The notes below the pieces were generated by a model. It was not told where the DNA came from. It ran no database searches and saw only the letters and a list, made by a program, of their open reading frames with translations. Of a stretch of 64,000 nt of DNA, positions 55,578-64,000 are shown piece after piece. The DNA is from Vibrio halioticoli NBRC 102217 (GTDB lineage Bacteria > Pseudomonadota > Gammaproteobacteria > Enterobacterales > Vibrionaceae), in contig NZ_BAUJ01000004.1 in the NCBI RefSeq assembly GCF_000496695.1, positions 1 through 64,000 on the forward strand. The letters run 5' to 3'. The position numbers were made by a program, and so were the translations under genes. Positions within the stretch are counted from its first letter, which is position 1, and each line of letters begins with the position of its first letter.

Positions 55578-56333
55578 GTGGCTACTCAATTATTGATTTA
55601 TGGACAGGTCGAAGCGGTTAACAAAAAGCGTCATCAAGATTGGTCGATTAAGGCTGAAAATAACTATGATTTCGCAAAAAACGTCAACTCAGTACCACTG
55701 ATGGCGGCTGAGTTTCCACATGCCGCGCAAGACTATGCCATTGTGTTTGCGGGAGAAGGCGATCAAGTACTCCCTGTGGTGATTATGGGGATCAAGCAAG
55801 ATCAAAACTTATACGTCAACGATCAAGGGCAATGGGTGGCTAAATACGTCCCTGCGTTTGTTCGTCGTTATCCGTTTGTGTTTGCCAGCACTGATGAGGG
55901 CGAAACTCTTACTTTATGTTTGGACGAGTCTTACTCTGGCTGTAATAAAGAAAACCAAGGCGAACGTCTGTTTGATGGCGATGGCGAGCAGACTCAATAC
56001 TTAACAAAAGTGCTGAGCTTCCTACAAGATTATCAAAGCCACTATCAACGTACACAAGCCTTTTGCAAGAAACTCGCAGAGCTTGATTTGTTTGAAGATA
56101 TGGGCGCGAAATTTACTCTGCCGACAGGCGAAGAGCGCACCCTAACAGGCTTTAAAGTGATCAATAAAGAGAATCTAAAAGCGTTGCAGCAAGAAGACCT
56201 ATCTCAGCTGTTTAATTCAGATGGTTTGGAGCTGGTTTACCTGCATCTGCACTCGCTACGTAACCTGAATAAGATGCTGCAAAACGCAGGGTCAGAACAA
56301 GTGAATATTGATGAACATGGAAGCGTTCATTAG
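55578..56333 (+). CDS. SapC family protein
   Basis: A 251-residue soluble protein of the SapC family, with P-L-M-A-A-E-F-P-H-A near residue 40, Y-V-P-A-F-V-R-R-Y-P-F near 88 and F-D-G-D-G-E near 135. SapC relatives are linked to S-layer or secreted surface proteins and often lie next to giant LEPR-XLL or RTX adhesins. Mechanism unknown. GTG start with AAAAGGAG seven bases upstream. A terminator follows, so the adhesin gene has its own promoter. Confidence 0.85.
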   Translation: MATQLLIYGQVEAVNKKRHQDWSIKAENNYDFAKNVNSVPLMAAEFPHAAQDYAIVFAGEGDQVLPVVIMGIKQDQNLYVNDQGQWVAKYVPAFVRRYPFVFASTDEGETLTLCLDESYSGCNKENQGERLFDGDGEQTQYLTKVLSFLQDYQSHYQRTQAFCKKLAELDLFEDMGAKFTLPTGEERTLTGFKVINKENLKALQQEDLSQLFNSDGLELVYLHLHSLRNLNKMLQNAGSEQVNIDEHGSVH

Positions 56334-56345
56334 TCGTCGATGGAA

Positions 56346-56366
56346 GGGGCAACCCGATTGCCCCTT
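56346..56366 (+). other. Hairpin after sapC
   Basis: GGGGCAA / TTGCCCC stem with a seven-base centre, just before a stronger terminator. Confidence 0.5.
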
Positions 56367-56382
56367 AAAGAACAAATAGATA

Positions 56383-56413
56383 GCACAGCTCTTTGAGCTG
56401 TGCATTTTTGCTT
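56383..56413 (+). terminator. Terminator of sapC
   Basis: GCACAGCTC / GAGCTGTGC with loop TTT, followed by ATTTTTGCTTTT. Confidence 0.9.
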
Positions 56414-56482
56414 TTAGAAACGCAATAACCGCATAAAGCATATGGGTATCTGCGGTGGCAGAGCTCAAGGAAGGTTAAAGTT

Positions 56483-59400
56483 ATGGATAGACAAATGGGC
56501 GCAAATCAATCATCAAAGCAAAGCATTAAGGCCATTTCACAACCTCGCTTAACGAGTTTGATGAATGGAATTAATCGTGCCATTAAGTCATCTCGCTGGG
56601 GGTTAACTCCTGCACAAAATAATACTTTTGCCATTGAGCAGTTAGAGCCGAGATTGCTTTTATCTGCTGATCCTTTAGCAACCTTAGTCGCTGACTCCAA
56701 TGACGTTACTTTGCAGGTAGTAGAGAATGCGTCGAGTGAGCAGTATATCCAGCTTATCAATAACAAAGACAATGGCGCTGTGTTGGGTGAGCGCAAGCTC
56801 GACAGTATTGGCGCGGCTAGCGTTATCACCATTACCGGTTCAGCTAGCGACGATACATTGACCGTAGATCAATCCTTCCTTGATCTGGGTGAAAGTAATT
56901 TTATTGTCCAATTTGATGGTGGTGAAGGGACTGATACTGTGGCGTTAGGCAGTACGGTCGTCACTAGTAACTGGCAAATTAACGGCGATAACGAGGGCAA
57001 TCTTGGTGACAATGGCACGGTGGAGTTTTTAAATACCGAAGCCATTGAAGCGACGCAAAGTGATGACTCTATCCATGTTTTAGCCGCCTTAAACAACAGC
57101 TACAACTGGCAAATAGGTGCCGAAGGCGAAGGGGTTGTTTCTACCTTAGATGACCAAGTCGGCGGCATTTTAGACTCTGCTAGCACCACGAGCATTAGCT
57201 TTAAAGGCTTTGATGAACTCGGCGGTAGTGGCAGTGATTACTTAGACTACAGCCTTTACAGCCAAGGCGTCAGCGTTGACCTAGAAAATGAGTTGGTGAG
57301 CGGTTTTGATAGCGTAACGGGTATGAATACGGTTATTGGCTCTGATTACGCCGATAGTTTTGTCGGAGATACCAACGACAACGTTTTTGTGGTGGGCTTT
57401 GGCGATAGTGTCGATGGATTTGGCGGTTATGATACCGCTTTGTTTAGAGACACTGGTAGTACGGGCATCGATCTACAGGCTCAGCTTGATAGTGACAATG
57501 CCGATGTAGATTATATCTATCAAGGCGGCAGTTGGGACGGCGCCACCTTTACTGAGACCGAAAACCAAAGCATTCGCTTATTCGATTTAGCCCTGCTTTC
57601 CGCCGAGGGTGGTAGTGGTGACAACTATTTCGATTTTTCAGCCTCTGAGCTTGATGTGCATTTGCTTGGCGGGGCGGGTGATGACTACTTAATCGGTGGC
57701 ATCGGCAACGATGTCTTTATTGGCGGCGCAGGTAGTGACGTTATAGACGGCGGTGAAGGTAGCAACGAACTGATTGCAGTACGCGCTGCCAATGTAGTGT
57801 TCGATGGCGACACGCTTAAAATAGGTGACACTGAAACGGACACCTTGACCGACATTGATAACATCTATGTTAAGGCATTATCCAATGACGATGATGTTAG
57901 CGGTTATACCCTAGATGCAAGGCTTGCCAATGATTACGACATCACTTTAGAAGGCACAGAACTTGCTGATAGCATTTATGCCTCAGCTTATGGCGATACC
58001 TTAATTGGTCTTGGCGGCGCAGACACCATTACCGCAGGCGCGGGCGTAGATACCGTGCAAGAAACCTTTGATGGCCGCGCGAGCGTAGCTGTGTCTGGTG
58101 TGGATTATGAGTTGGATCTGTCGCATGGCGAAAACGAAATCCTTTCTATTTCATTGCCGACCATCACCAGCGGCTCTGGCTACACCTTTACGACGCAAGT
58201 CGATGGACAAAGCATAGTCACTGATGAAATTGCTTGGGATGCTCGCGCCCGTGATGTGTCTCGCGCTATCGAAAAAGCACTGGATTTGGCCTACGGACAA
58301 CTTATTGTCACCACCGAAACTGACGGCTTTAGCATAGAATTTGCCGGCCTTTATTCGGGCCAGCCAATGATTGAATCTATTACTTCGACAGGTAATGTTG
58401 TCACTTCAGTCTCTCAGACGGGCACTAAGGTTTTGGATACCTTAGTGGGCTTTGATGCCAATGATTATTTGGATATTGAAGGTAGCGTGGGCGCGGATGA
58501 TGTCGATTTATCGGCATTTGCAGGTAACAGTAAAATTTCCACTCAGCAAGGCAGCGATACCATTGTTGGCGCACAAGGGATCAACCTGATTGATGCGGGC
58601 AGTGGTGACGACTTTATTTATGTCTCTGGTGAGTCAAACGACATTATTATCGGTGGCGAGGGTGAAGATACCCTGATTGCCGATATGAGTAGCAATACAG
58701 GCGCGGCGCATAGCTTTGATCTGGATAACAATATTCTGACCACAGACTTAGCCATCATCAATTTGTTGGGCATTGAAAGCACCGAACTCATTGGCTCAGA
58801 TGGTGATGATACCTTTGATGCTACCGACTTTTCGGGGTTATCTGAAACTACAGAGATTAACTTACTCTCCGGTTGGAGTGATGTTAGTGATTTTTCGCTG
58901 TTATTTACTTTAGATGATGATAGCGCCGTTCTAGAAATAGACACCCAATCCGCGCAAACCCTTGAAGAGTTGATCGCCATGATCAACATCGCCGATGACC
59001 GAGAAACAGGGGCACTGTTTGCTTCGTTTGATCAGCAAAGTTCATCGCTGTCGATATCGGGTCTGTCTGGGTTAAATGTCTCAGGTGATGACACTTCAAT
59101 TTTAACGGTATTAGGCTTAGACCCAGATATAATTTCAGGCTCTATGCTGACAGGGGTTAGCCTAAGTTTAATAGCCTCAGCGCAACTGAGCACACAACGT
59201 GGTAATGGCGGCAGTGATACCTTTGTCGGTTCGCAAGGGGTGGATTGGTTTGTTATTGATGATGACGATCTATCGGTTACAGGTTTAGGCGGTTATGATC
59301 GCGTTTCTGCCTCTAGCACCGCTACTCACACCCAAGTTGATGTCGCAGATGATGCTTTGCTGTGGAAGGGCGACGCACAAACCGATAAAAGCGTTAGCCT

Positions 59401-62400
59401 AGATAGTATTGAGCATGCCGAAGTGATTGCCACCACTGGCGCCACTGTATTGGATGCCAGCAGTGCCAGTATTGACGTGACATTAGATGCAGCGCAAACC
59501 ACCGCCGAGTTAAAAGGCAGTAGCGGCATTAATGAATTTCGCATTGATGTGGGCGCGCGTACCGCACTTGATATTGTCAACGTGACTTTATCAGACAGTG
59601 CAACCAGTAATGATGTGGTCTTTCATGGTGGCAGCGATGTCTTTGATGTTAACGACTTTAGCTTTGTCGCTATTACTGGCGATAACTTCTCTTTCGTCAA
59701 TGAATCCAGTGGCGATTTAAACATTGATTCAAATGTCTTTTTAGTCGGTCAATCTATCAAATTTGAAGCAGGCGGCACTATCACGGTCAGCGCTGATGTT
59801 GAAACTGATGATAGCAGTGATACCGCAGGGGATATCAGCTTTTATGCTCGCCATATTAAGGTTGAAGACGGGGTTAATATTTCCGCGAAAGGCCTGTCAC
59901 TAAGTCAAAATGGCGACATCAACATCATAGCGTCTGACTCAAGAAACGAAATCAAAGGCATCGGTTTTTATAACTACGATAATGTCAGTGCCAGCGTCAC
60001 CATTGGCGCAGCAACCATTGAAGGTCGTGACGTTACTATTCTCGCCTTTGCCGAAACAAACCCTGATAGCCCAGTTAACTACGGTGGCGACACCATAGAA
60101 TCTGATGAGCTTAGCATTAAAGACTTTAAAGCTGAGTTAGAAGGTTCTTCATTGTTCGTTGGTTACTCTCGCTCTGAGGTCGATACCACCATTACCATTG
60201 ATGAAAATGCCATCATCAAAGGGGATAATGTCACCATAGAATCTCGCTCTATTGCTCGGGTTAAGTCTGAGCCGTTAGCAATTTTGTTCTCGGTGGCGAT
60301 CGGCAGTATTCGCTCTGACGCTAACGTAGAAATGAACGGCACCGTGATTGCCGAAGGTGATGTATTAATCACCTCAAAAGTTGAAAACTACATGAAGGTG
60401 GCTGCAGAACCTTACTTTGGGTTTAAAGGCTTTGCCGCCAGTATTGCGGTTGGCTTATTAGAAAGTGATTCCACTACTTTAGTCTCTGATTCTGCCACCA
60501 TTATCGGCGAGGGGGATTTAGAGGTTTCTGCTTACACCTCTGATTTCACTTATGTTGGTGCGCTGAGTGATGCGGGTGCAAAAGGTAAGTTGGCCGCCAG
60601 TGTAGCTGTGCATATTGAACACGGTGATACCAATGCCACGCTAGCCGGTAATGTGATTGTAGCGGGTGATTTGACGGTTAGCGCTGAGCAAAAGCAAGGC
60701 CGAGTGGATGGCGTATGGGGCACCGAGGTTGAAGCGATTGTAGATCGCGTGCCAAGCATTCTGAATAACTTTACCGATAAATATAAACAAAAAGCCGCTA
60801 ACGCACTGGCTAAGACCATAGTGCCAGAATTTATCACCAAGCGTGTTGCCCCAAGTGATCGTCTTAAAGCTACAAAATTCACCCTAGGTATTGCCTTTGG
60901 TTATGCCGATGATACCAACAATGCTAATGCGCTGCTTGGTTTAGCCGATAAGAGCTCAGATATCCAAGTAGGCGGCTCTCTGGCGCAAAATGCCAGCGTG
61001 GAAAGCCGACAGCTGACCAGTGTGTCTTCAACCTCAAGCTCAGTATCGCAAACCTCACAGCTTGCCGGTTCAACGGGTACTAAGAGTGAGTTCAGTCAGG
61101 TGCCGTTTGGCGGCGCTGTGTCGGTAATGATTGCCGATATGGATAACAATGCCAATGCATTGGTGCAAGGCAACACCAGTTTAGATGTGCTGGATAAATT
61201 TACCCTAGATGCTAAAACAGAAAATCTCACCGGCCTTATCAGCCCAGATACGACCTTTAAATACGTAAAACCTGACTACATTCAGCCAAGTGATATCGAT
61301 ACGGATTACACGGTTAACCCTGGTGACTTAGTTGGTTTTCATTACAAAGATTACGATTGGCAGCAAGCCAACGAATCTCAGCAACCGGATATCGGTTACT
61401 TAGGCGCAGTGTACAAATACATTGGTGATGAACAACAAACCTTACGTCTAGCGAGCACCGACTTTAGTGATGTCAGCAAGTGGGAGCTATTGGGTGACAA
61501 GGTCACTAGCTTGCCGAGTCAATTGCTAGGTGGTGATTCCGATCTTTATCTCATCGATAACACCGTTAAGTCAGAAGCGGCGGGGGCAAAAGTCTCTATC
61601 GGTCTTAACTTTGCTTATTTAGATGTGACGCAAAATGCTAATGCGAAAGTCTTGGGCACGGTGCAGATAAACCAAAGAACCGACCTTGAAAACACCTTTG
61701 ATGAAGTGACCGAGGATACGTATCACCAGATAGTGGACGCATTTTTAGGTGACTTATCTGCGTCCAATCGTGATATCGCCATCAAATCAGATACCATCAA
61801 TCAACAAGTCGATTATGTGGGGTTGATGACGGCGACTAACTCAAATATCCCCATTTTAAAAACCATTTACGAGAAAACCGGTCAGTCTGAATCCCTAAAC
61901 GGTGCTGGTGTCAGCGTTTATATCAACAACGTGACCCTAAACAGTAAAGCGATTATTGAAGATGGTGCTGTGGTGTACGCCGATGATCTCAGCGTGGATG
62001 CAGATAGTAATGTGTTTGCCATTAACCTAGGTTATTCAGCCGGCTACGGTAAAGGCACCTTAGGTCTGTCAGGCTTGTTTATTAATAACATTGTCGATAG
62101 CAATGTGTACGCTCAAGTTGAGTCTGGCGTTGATCTTATGGTCGGCACGCTCATCACCAATGTTGGCAGTGTTGAGCGCTTGAGTGTTACCGCAGATAAC
62201 CGAGTGGACATTATTACCATTGCCGGAGGCGGTGCTTCGGGCGGCGCCATTGGTGTGGGCGCATCATCGATTGTTAATATCGTGACTAAAGTAACCAAAG
62301 CGGAAATTGGCTCGCAAGACGCTAGCAGTCGCAGCGGTGATATCGATGTTAACGGCGATGTCAAAGTGGCGGCCAGTAGTGATGGTTTCATCATTGGTTC

Positions 62401-64000
62401 GGCAATTAGCGCTGCGTGGGCGACAGGTAAAGTGGCGCCATCGGGCGGTGATACCCCAGAAACCAATAACAGTGCATACGGGATTTCAGTCTCTGGTGCG
62501 TTCATTTTTAATATCGTTGATCACACCACTTCCGCTTCTATTTATAACTTGAACAGCTTAAATGCAGAGGCGTTAACTCTCGATGCGACTGATAATGCGG
62601 GTGTGTTTGCTTTCCCAATCGCTTACTCAAGCTCAGAGGCGCAAAAGTTTGCCTTGGCGGCAGCCGGTATTGGCCTGCGCAATGATGTCGATGTAGATAT
62701 TGATGCCGGCATTTCCGGTGTTAACAGCCTTACTTTAAATAATCTATCCATTGATGCTATCAACAACACGACTGTGGTCAGTGCCTCGGTTTCAGCGGCG
62801 CTATCGGGCGTTGCCGATACGCCTCCTGGCTCGAACAGCAGTAGCATTGCCATTACCGGTAATGTGTCAGTGAACAATGTGATTAACGATATCGATGCCT
62901 TCCTAATTGATGTCGATTCAGCCTCAATTAACGGAAAAGATAGCAATAATTTCGCAGTAGATATTGAAGCAAAAGATACCTCAGAAGTGTACGCGGTAGC
63001 ACTCGGCGTGGCTTATGCGGGCAATGGCACGGTGGCGGTGACTTACGCTGAAAACACCATTGATTCAGATATTGACGCCCTAATTAGCAACGTTGATATG
63101 GACGTTGCAACAGGTAAAGTGCGCAGCCAAGCCAACAGTGAAGCGGATATTTTGTCGGTAGCGATTGGCGCAGGTGTTAGCAAAGATACCTCGCCAAACT
63201 TTGATACCAAAGTGGGCTTATCGGTTGCGGCCGCAGTCAGTTACAACACAGTGCGCATGAATACTCGCTCTAAAGTGGTTGATAGCCTGATCACTTTACC
63301 AAGCGAAGATTTAGACACATCGAGAATGGACGTTAAAGCGCATAACGACAGCGATATTATCGCGGTAGCAGTTGCGCCTTCTATTGGTTTACAAAGTGGC
63401 AGTGAAACAACAATTACCTTATCGAGCAGTGGTGCTTCGGTAGAAAATGAAGTGTATGGCGACACGATTGCACTGGTTGATGGCACCACCATCGATCAAT
63501 TTACAACGTTAAATGATGCATCTGTAGCAGAGAACGGATTGTTTGTGAGCGCCGATGCCTCAGGTGACATTAGCGCCACGGTAGTCTCTGCTTCTGTTGC
63601 ATGGGCTGGCGCTACCACAGGTACGGGGGTCTCCGGCGGTATCGGAGTGGCATTAGCGGAAAACTCCATTGGTGGTGACAACGGCAATGCGAATGCGATT
63701 AGCGCCACTATTACCGATTCTAGTGTCGACCTAAGTGGCACGGTCGATACGTTTGCCAAAAGTAATCAAGAGATCACCGCCGTCGTGGTTGCAGCATCAG
63801 TGGCGCTAGCGAACTCAAACGATGGCGTGGCAGGCGCATTAAGTGGCGTGGGCGCCTCCACCGATAATACGGTAAAAATTGATACTACGTCAGGCATTAC
63901 GGCTACCCAAGCGAATCATAGCGTGATAGCTGATTCGATTTCAGTAACAGCGCAAGACACTAGCACCATTACTAGTGCGGTGGTCGGCGCTTCTATTGCC
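56483..64000 (+). CDS. Giant LEPR-XLL/RTX-containing adhesin (5' part, 2506 codons)
   Basis: An open frame from ATG 56483 (GGAAGG upstream) that I followed to the last base without a stop. The N-terminus carries the LEPR-XLL motif L-E-P-R-L-L-L-S-A-D-P at residues 54-64. Calcium-binding RTX-like nonapeptides appear at about 396-425 (G-G-A-G-D-D-Y-L-I-G-G-I-G-N-D) and in later glycine/aspartate-rich blocks. From about residue 1060 it is beta-helix-like repeat sequence rich in V, T, S, A, G and D, as in very large type I-secreted adhesins. Cysteine is nearly absent. Expected to be secreted by the TolC-like system. The end is beyond the window. Confidence 0.88.
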   Translation, partial: MDRQMGANQSSKQSIKAISQPRLTSLMNGINRAIKSSRWGLTPAQNNTFAIEQLEPRLLLSADPLATLVADSNDVTLQVVENASSEQYIQLINNKDNGAVLGERKLDSIGAASVITITGSASDDTLTVDQSFLDLGESNFIVQFDGGEGTDTVALGSTVVTSNWQINGDNEGNLGDNGTVEFLNTEAIEATQSDDSIHVLAALNNSYNWQIGAEGEGVVSTLDDQVGGILDSASTTSISFKGFDELGGSGSDYLDYSLYSQGVSVDLENELVSGFDSVTGMNTVIGSDYADSFVGDTNDNVFVVGFGDSVDGFGGYDTALFRDTGSTGIDLQAQLDSDNADVDYIYQGGSWDGATFTETENQSIRLFDLALLSAEGGSGDNYFDFSASELDVHLLGGAGDDYLIGGIGNDVFIGGAGSDVIDGGEGSNELIAVRAANVVFDGDTLKIGDTETDTLTDIDNIYVKALSNDDDVSGYTLDARLANDYDITLEGTELADSIYASAYGDTLIGLGGADTITAGAGVDTVQETFDGRASVAVSGVDYELDLSHGENEILSISLPTITSGSGYTFTTQVDGQSIVTDEIAWDARARDVSRAIEKALDLAYGQLIVTTETDGFSIEFAGLYSGQPMIESITSTGNVVTSVSQTGTKVLDTLVGFDANDYLDIEGSVGADDVDLSAFAGNSKISTQQGSDTIVGAQGINLIDAGSGDDFIYVSGESNDIIIGGEGEDTLIADMSSNTGAAHSFDLDNNILTTDLAIINLLGIESTELIGSDGDDTFDATDFSGLSETTEINLLSGWSDVSDFSLLFTLDDDSAVLEIDTQSAQTLEELIAMINIADDRETGALFASFDQQSSSLSISGLSGLNVSGDDTSILTVLGLDPDIISGSMLTGVSLSLIASAQLSTQRGNGGSDTFVGSQGVDWFVIDDDDLSVTGLGGYDRVSASSTATHTQVDVADDALLWKGDAQTDKSVSLDSIEHAEVIATTGATVLDASSASIDVTLDAAQTTAELKGSSGINEFRIDVGARTALDIVNVTLSDSATSNDVVFHGGSDVFDVNDFSFVAITGDNFSFVNESSGDLNIDSNVFLVGQSIKFEAGGTITVSADVETDDSSDTAGDISFYARHIKVEDGVNISAKGLSLSQNGDINIIASDSRNEIKGIGFYNYDNVSASVTIGAATIEGRDVTILAFAETNPDSPVNYGGDTIESDELSIKDFKAELEGSSLFVGYSRSEVDTTITIDENAIIKGDNVTIESRSIARVKSEPLAILFSVAIGSIRSDANVEMNGTVIAEGDVLITSKVENYMKVAAEPYFGFKGFAASIAVGLLESDSTTLVSDSATIIGEGDLEVSAYTSDFTYVGALSDAGAKGKLAASVAVHIEHGDTNATLAGNVIVAGDLTVSAEQKQGRVDGVWGTEVEAIVDRVPSILNNFTDKYKQKAANALAKTIVPEFITKRVAPSDRLKATKFTLGIAFGYADDTNNANALLGLADKSSDIQVGGSLAQNASVESRQLTSVSSTSSSVSQTSQLAGSTGTKSEFSQVPFGGAVSVMIADMDNNANALVQGNTSLDVLDKFTLDAKTENLTGLISPDTTFKYVKPDYIQPSDIDTDYTVNPGDLVGFHYKDYDWQQANESQQPDIGYLGAVYKYIGDEQQTLRLASTDFSDVSKWELLGDKVTSLPSQLLGGDSDLYLIDNTVKSEAAGAKVSIGLNFAYLDVTQNANAKVLGTVQINQRTDLENTFDEVTEDTYHQIVDAFLGDLSASNRDIAIKSDTINQQVDYVGLMTATNSNIPILKTIYEKTGQSESLNGAGVSVYINNVTLNSKAIIEDGAVVYADDLSVDADSNVFAINLGYSAGYGKGTLGLSGLFINNIVDSNVYAQVESGVDLMVGTLITNVGSVERLSVTADNRVDIITIAGGGASGGAIGVGASSIVNIVTKVTKAEIGSQDASSRSGDIDVNGDVKVAASSDGFIIGSAISAAWATGKVAPSGGDTPETNNSAYGISVSGAFIFNIVDHTTSASIYNLNSLNAEALTLDATDNAGVFAFPIAYSSSEAQKFALAAAGIGLRNDVDVDIDAGISGVNSLTLNNLSIDAINNTTVVSASVSAALSGVADTPPGSNSSSIAITGNVSVNNVINDIDAFLIDVDSASINGKDSNNFAVDIEAKDTSEVYAVALGVAYAGNGTVAVTYAENTIDSDIDALISNVDMDVATGKVRSQANSEADILSVAIGAGVSKDTSPNFDTKVGLSVAAAVSYNTVRMNTRSKVVDSLITLPSEDLDTSRMDVKAHNDSDIIAVAVAPSIGLQSGSETTITLSSSGASVENEVYGDTIALVDGTTIDQFTTLNDASVAENGLFVSADASGDISATVVSASVAWAGATTGTGVSGGIGVALAENSIGGDNGNANAISATITDSSVDLSGTVDTFAKSNQEITAVVVAASVALANSNDGVAGALSGVGASTDNTVKIDTTSGITATQANHSVIADSISVTAQDTSTITSAVVGASIA

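Noticed and set aside
56506-63759. Many minus-strand open frames of 70-130 codons opposite the adhesin
   Set aside because: They are shadows of the GC-biased, low-stop repeat-rich adhesin frame; none has a ribosome-binding site or a plausible product.

Overview
The window looks like a chromosomal segment of a Vibrio or close relative (Vibrionaceae). The basis is recognition of gene families and gene order: argS next to yecM, the run yoaA-tsaB-slp(yeaY)-fadD-rnd-minEDC-ycgL, DUF5062, a Vibrio-type MITE at the left edge and an RFN (FMN) riboswitch. No database search was run.

Layout. 1-615: partial MITE and a minus-strand FMN riboswitch whose target gene lies outside the left edge. 0.6-5.2 kb: NSS sodium symporter, LysR regulator divergent from a MATE exporter, DUF5062 protein. 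5.2-11.6 kb: a minus-strand family-5 (peptide/nickel type) ABC importer operon with a fused double ATPase, then a Bcr/CflA-like exporter. 11.6-19.5 kb: ABC-F protein YbiT, a large lipoprotein PL6 alginate lyase, a small monooxygenase, an OpuAC-type binding protein and a membrane acyltransferase. Nine copies of a 23-bp dispersed repeat (core TCAGGTCTTGAAATTTGCA) lie between 5.1 and 18.5 kb, and one copy forms the stop codon of the acyltransferase. 19.6-34.9 kb: conserved housekeeping block (argS, yecM, purU, yoaA, tsaB, slp, hydrolase, fadD, rnd, minCDE, ycgL, lytic transglycosylase, folD with a PurR-like palindrome upstream).

34.9-47.3 kb: a tRNA-Arg(UCU) followed by accessory genes: a small gene interrupted by one in-frame TGA, a Sel1-repeat protein, and a four-gene plus-strand operon consisting of a SNF2-like helicase with a degenerate PLD-like N-terminus, a DUF4391 protein, a type III-like DNA methyltransferase (Mod) and a type III-like restriction helicase-nuclease (Res). 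This is the most likely defence island in the window; the pairing of helicase and DUF4391 with mod-res goes beyond a textbook type III system.

47.3-64 kb: a secreted ricin-type lectin-like protein, a Fur-box-preceded iron-siderophore/haem-type ABC importer (three genes), an OmpR-type two-component system, a TolC-like outer-membrane protein, a SapC-family protein and the first 2506 codons of a giant LEPR-XLL/RTX-containing adhesin that runs off the right edge. The last three probably form a type I secretion and adhesion module, possibly controlled by the neighbouring two-component system.

Operons and sites were assigned from spacing, overlaps and visible motifs only. Start codons were moved from the longest ORF where a ribosome-binding site or family N-terminus argued for it; these cases are stated.
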